From Negativicutes bacterium (GTDB lineage Bacteria > Bacillota > Negativicutes > Anaeromusales > Anaeromusaceae), in assembly GCA_009929485.1 (NCBI GenBank), contig SAAJ01000009.1, forward strand, positions 21,056 to 85,055: a stretch of DNA of 64,000 nucleotides. The letters are read 5' to 3'. Within the stretch, counting starts at the first letter, position 1. Every line of letters begins with the position of its first letter. Below are positions 61,648-64,000 of the stretch, in pieces. Below the pieces are notes generated by a model. It ran no database searches, had not been told where the DNA came from, and saw only the letters and a program-made list of their open reading frames with translations. Both the position numbers and the translations under genes were made by a program.

Positions 61648-63504
61648 ATGAATTCCGCTTTACTTCTCATTGTATCCGGCTGCCTATTCGTTTTGGCGTA
61701 TCGCTATTATTCCGCATTTATTGCTGCTAAAGTTCTCATGCTTAATGACACGTACGTAACTCCTGCCTATCGTTGCAACGATGGACGCGAGTTTGTGCCT
61801 ACGAACAAGTGGGTGCTCTTCGGTCATCACTTTGCTGCCATTGCCGGCGCAGGCCCGCTTGTAGGTCCTGTATTGGCGGCCCAATATGGCTGGGGCCCTG
61901 GCTTTGCTTGGATTCTTTTGGGATCCATCTTTGCAGGCGCTGTGCATGACTTCATTATTCTCTTTGCGTCTATCCGTCATAATGGTCAGTCCTTGGCCGT
62001 TATCGCCCGGCGTGAAGTAGGACCCCTTACCGGTATCACGACTTCCCTTTCGATTTTCTTCATTATCATTGTAGCTTTGGCCGGCTTGGCCATGGTTGTT
62101 GTAAATGCTCTCTTTAAGAATCCTTGGGGCCTTTACACCCTGAGCATGACGATTCCGATTGCTATTGTTATTGGTTTGTACATGTTCAAGATTTTCCCCG
62201 GTGCTATTCGTTCCGGCTCGATTATCGGCTTTATCGCTGTAATGGGCGCTGTGTTGACCGGTCATTGGCTGCTTCCTGGCGGTCCGCTGGAAAGCTGGGC
62301 TGATGCATTCAACTGGAGCAAACCGGCTTTGTCGGTTGCTTTGCCTATTTACGGCTTCTGCGCCGCTACGCTGCCTGTATGGCTGTTGCTGGCGCCGCGC
62401 GATTATTTGAGCTCCTATATGAAAATCGGTACTATTGGCGCTTTGGCGCTGGGCATTCTGATTGTGCAGCCTTCGGTTAATATTCCTTTCACGACGCCTT
62501 TTATTAATGGCGGCGGTCCTATTATTCCTGGACCAGTATGGCCCTATGTGTTCATTACGATTGCTTGCGGCGCCATTTCTGGTTTCCACTCTCTGATTAG
62601 CTCCGGTACGACGCCGAAAATGATTGAACTTGAGACACATGCTCGGGCTATTGGCTACGGCGGCATGGTCATGGAAGGCTTTGTTGCTATGATGGCGTTG
62701 ATTTCCGCCGTGGTTATGATGCCTGGCGACTATTTGGCCATTAACAGCCCGGCGGCTGCCTATGCCAAAGTGGCTGCGCAGTTCCCGACGGTAGAAATTA
62801 AACAGCTGTCCGCCTTGGTTGGCATGGATGTTATGCATCGTCCCGGCGGCGCCGTTTCGCTGGCCGTGGGCATGGCCCATATTTTCTCCAGCATCGGCGG
62901 TATGAAGCATCTGATGAGCTACTGGTATCAATTTGCTATCATGTTTGAAGCTCTCTTTATCCTGACTACGATTGATGCAGGCACCCGTGTTGCCCGCTAC
63001 ATTTTGCAGGATATTCTGGGAACCTATGTATACGCTCCTTTGAAAGAGTCTCATTGGTGGCCTGGCATTCTTTTCACCAGCGCCCTTGTAAGCGTAATGT
63101 GGGGCTACTTGCTCTACAGCGGTGATGTGGGAACCATCTGGCCGCTCTTTGGCGTGGCCAATCAGCTTCTCGCCATTGTTGCTTTGGCTTTGGGAACGAC
63201 CATCATTTTGAAAATTGCTCCTAAGAGCTACTCCTTGATTACCTTTGTGCCAATGGTCTTCCTGGTAGTTACCGTTATTGCCGCAGGTATTATGAATGTC
63301 GGCATGTTTTTCAAGAGGGGAGACCTCTTGGGGAATATTAACGGAACGGTCAGCATTGTCTTGATCATTTTGGTAGTTATTACGTTGATCGACTGCGCTC
63401 GCAAATGGCTGGAACTGCTGAAGACGGATAAACCGGTCGGCATGAATACGGAAATCCAAAACTTCTGCGAGTATGGAAAAACACAACCCAACGTGACTCC
63501 TTGA
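61648..63504 (+). CDS. cstA: Carbon starvation protein A (CstA), pyruvate/peptide transporter family
   Basis: A 618-residue membrane protein with about 16 hydrophobic spans. The N-terminus (ALLLIVSGCLFVLAYRYYSAFIAAKVLML), HFAAIAGAGPLVGPVLAAQYGW, SLISSGTTPKMIE, TLPVWLLLAPRDYLSSYMK and TTIDAGTRVARYILQD are all typical of CstA. E. coli CstA and BtsT are pyruvate importers. AGGAGGAAAAAGT precedes ATG 61648. It directly follows lytSR, with presumed regulator sites and its own promoter between. Confidence 0.96.
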   Translation: MNSALLLIVSGCLFVLAYRYYSAFIAAKVLMLNDTYVTPAYRCNDGREFVPTNKWVLFGHHFAAIAGAGPLVGPVLAAQYGWGPGFAWILLGSIFAGAVHDFIILFASIRHNGQSLAVIARREVGPLTGITTSLSIFFIIIVALAGLAMVVVNALFKNPWGLYTLSMTIPIAIVIGLYMFKIFPGAIRSGSIIGFIAVMGAVLTGHWLLPGGPLESWADAFNWSKPALSVALPIYGFCAATLPVWLLLAPRDYLSSYMKIGTIGALALGILIVQPSVNIPFTTPFINGGGPIIPGPVWPYVFITIACGAISGFHSLISSGTTPKMIELETHARAIGYGGMVMEGFVAMMALISAVVMMPGDYLAINSPAAAYAKVAAQFPTVEIKQLSALVGMDVMHRPGGAVSLAVGMAHIFSSIGGMKHLMSYWYQFAIMFEALFILTTIDAGTRVARYILQDILGTYVYAPLKESHWWPGILFTSALVSVMWGYLLYSGDVGTIWPLFGVANQLLAIVALALGTTIILKIAPKSYSLITFVPMVFLVVTVIAAGIMNVGMFFKRGDLLGNINGTVSIVLIILVVITLIDCARKWLELLKTDKPVGMNTEIQNFCEYGKTQPNVTP

Positions 63505-63527
63505 TGTCTAGTTAAAGGATCAAAGAG

Positions 63528-63568
63528 AGGGCCCGGGTCTGGCTTGCTGCTGGACTCGGGCCCTTTTT
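63528..63568 (+). terminator. Intrinsic terminator after cstA
   Basis: A GC-rich 12-bp stem, 63528-63539 (agggcccgggtc) with 63553-63564, followed by ttttt. Confidence 0.92.
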
Positions 63569-63629
63569 CTATACCAGAGTATATAAGTCTTGAGAGGCTG
63601 AGATAGAAGAAATGGCGGGGATAACGAAC

Positions 63630-63656
63630 CGCGAAATACACGAACAACGCGAAAGG
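63630..63656 (+). repeat. Three 9-bp imperfect direct repeats
   Basis: CGCGAAATA, CACGAACAA and CGCGAAAGG follow each other without gaps, just upstream of the palindromic repeat. The pattern resembles the CGAA-rich intergenic repeats found in many anaerobes. No gene reads through it. Confidence 0.55.
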
Positions 63657-63880
63657 GGTTTTAAGGGACTGGAGGTTCTGTATAAACGGTGGCATAACTG
63701 TATTTGAGACAAGGTTTCCGCGCGACTCTCAAAAATAGGAGGCGACGGCAGTTCCGCGAACTCGCTGGCGCTCAGACATACGGAACTTTTCTCCGTCGTC
63801 TCCTGTTTTTGCATCCTGCGGACCGTCTTGCTCCCCAAAAGTCTCAAATACAGTCACGGCCATCGTAACCTCATACGTTC
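63657..63880 (+). repeat. Dispersed palindromic repeat, long form (copy B)
   Basis: Second copy of the element at 21991-22140. The arms actgtatttgagac (63697-63710) and gtctcaaatacagt (63841-63854) are perfectly complementary, and pairing continues outward through ACGGTGGC. The centre cctgcggaccgtcttgctcc (63815-63834) is identical to copy A. Compared with copy A there are about 92 extra bases (about 63719-63810) that are themselves a hairpin: 63731-63756 pairs with 63781-63810. A reverse-strand open frame across it has no gene-like features. Confidence 0.85.
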
Positions 63881-64000
63881 CCTCGCATTATTCCTCTGGC
63901 TTTTCTCTGTTACTCCCTTAATAAACAAGCAGTAGCTTCGATTTTCTTCTTTAATCGCAGTATTTCTCGATATATGTTTTTGTAGATTCTTTGGCTAGAC
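63881..64000. other. Non-coding end of the window
   Basis: AT-rich sequence after the palindromic repeat. I see no ribosome site followed by a sensible frame, no clear promoter and no terminator before the window ends. Confidence 0.4.

Noticed and set aside
61684..63486. A 600-codon open frame on the reverse strand across nearly the whole of cstA
   Set aside because: It mirrors cstA codon use, its translation is polar and repetitive (many Asn, Gln, His, Arg) with no domain, and it has no ribosome site. The forward frame is a clear transporter.
63569..63847. A 92-codon reverse-strand frame at the end of the window
   Set aside because: It spans the palindromic repeat and its inner hairpin; the product has no protein-like features.

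Overview
This is a dense, ordinary-looking core-chromosome window of an anaerobic, endospore-forming Firmicute, most likely a Negativicute of the Sporomusaceae type (inference from protein flavour, gene order and an rny/ymdB/spoVS/miaB/mutSL/miaA/hfq/hflX layout; the sequence alone does not prove the genus). Sporulation is supported by spoVS under a near-perfect sigma-H promoter and by a DacF/DacA-type carboxypeptidase. Selenium use is suggested by mnmH/selU. About fifty genes are present, all but two on the + strand. I see no rRNA, tRNA, CRISPR array, prophage or insertion sequence.

Layout. 1-2.9 kb: 3' end of pnp, an M16 peptidase and dut. 2.9-7.9 kb: a strong promoter, a lysine (L-box) riboswitch with its terminator, then dapB-asd-aspartokinase-dapA and a DnaQ-like exonuclease: a lysine-feedback-controlled diaminopimelate operon. 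8-14.1 kb: RNase J, a tiny membrane protein, FtsK/SpoIIIE, MnmH and a RodZ-like protein. 14.1-22 kb: a YgiQ radical SAM protein, a small reverse-strand membrane protein, an orphan solute-binding protein, rimO, cinA and a DEAD-box helicase. 22-27.4 kb: a dispersed palindromic repeat, LexA-controlled recA-recX, rny (long structured leader and apparently an AUU start), an unknown gene, ymdB and spoVS. 27.4-31.4 kb: pepA, a PHP phosphoesterase, a P-loop/Asp23 fusion and two half-size TauE/SafE genes. 31.5-42.6 kb: miaB-mutS-mutL-methyltransferase-miaA-hfq-hflX-methionine gamma-lyase-like, largely one operon for RNA modification, mismatch repair and translation rescue. 42.7-48.8 kb: envelope and unknown proteins (membrane/TPR-like, PRC-barrel, VanW), guaB and a reverse-strand polysaccharide deacetylase. 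49-53.9 kb: an M50 protease, trpS, scpAB, a D-Ala-D-Ala carboxypeptidase and a pseudouridine synthase. 54-59 kb: an HI0933-type flavoprotein, then aroF-aroA-cmk-plsC. 59-63.5 kb: a LytS/LytR two-component system directly followed by cstA, which carries direct repeats upstream of its promoter; this reads as a self-contained pyruvate sensing and uptake module. 63.5-64 kb: a second, longer copy of the dispersed palindromic repeat.

The most interesting items are regulatory or architectural: (i) the spoVS Shine-Dalgarno is perfectly complementary to an upstream 9-mer that a sigma-H transcript would not contain; (ii) rny seems to start at AUU behind a promoter-leader-terminator block; (iii) a perfect 17-bp inverted repeat lies inside the first codons of recX; (iv) HflX carries an N-terminal domain with an intact JAMM metalloprotease motif; (v) TauE/SafE is encoded as two overlapping half genes; (vi) a two-form palindromic repeat family; (vii) the LytSR-CstA module with periodic 20-21 bp boxes.
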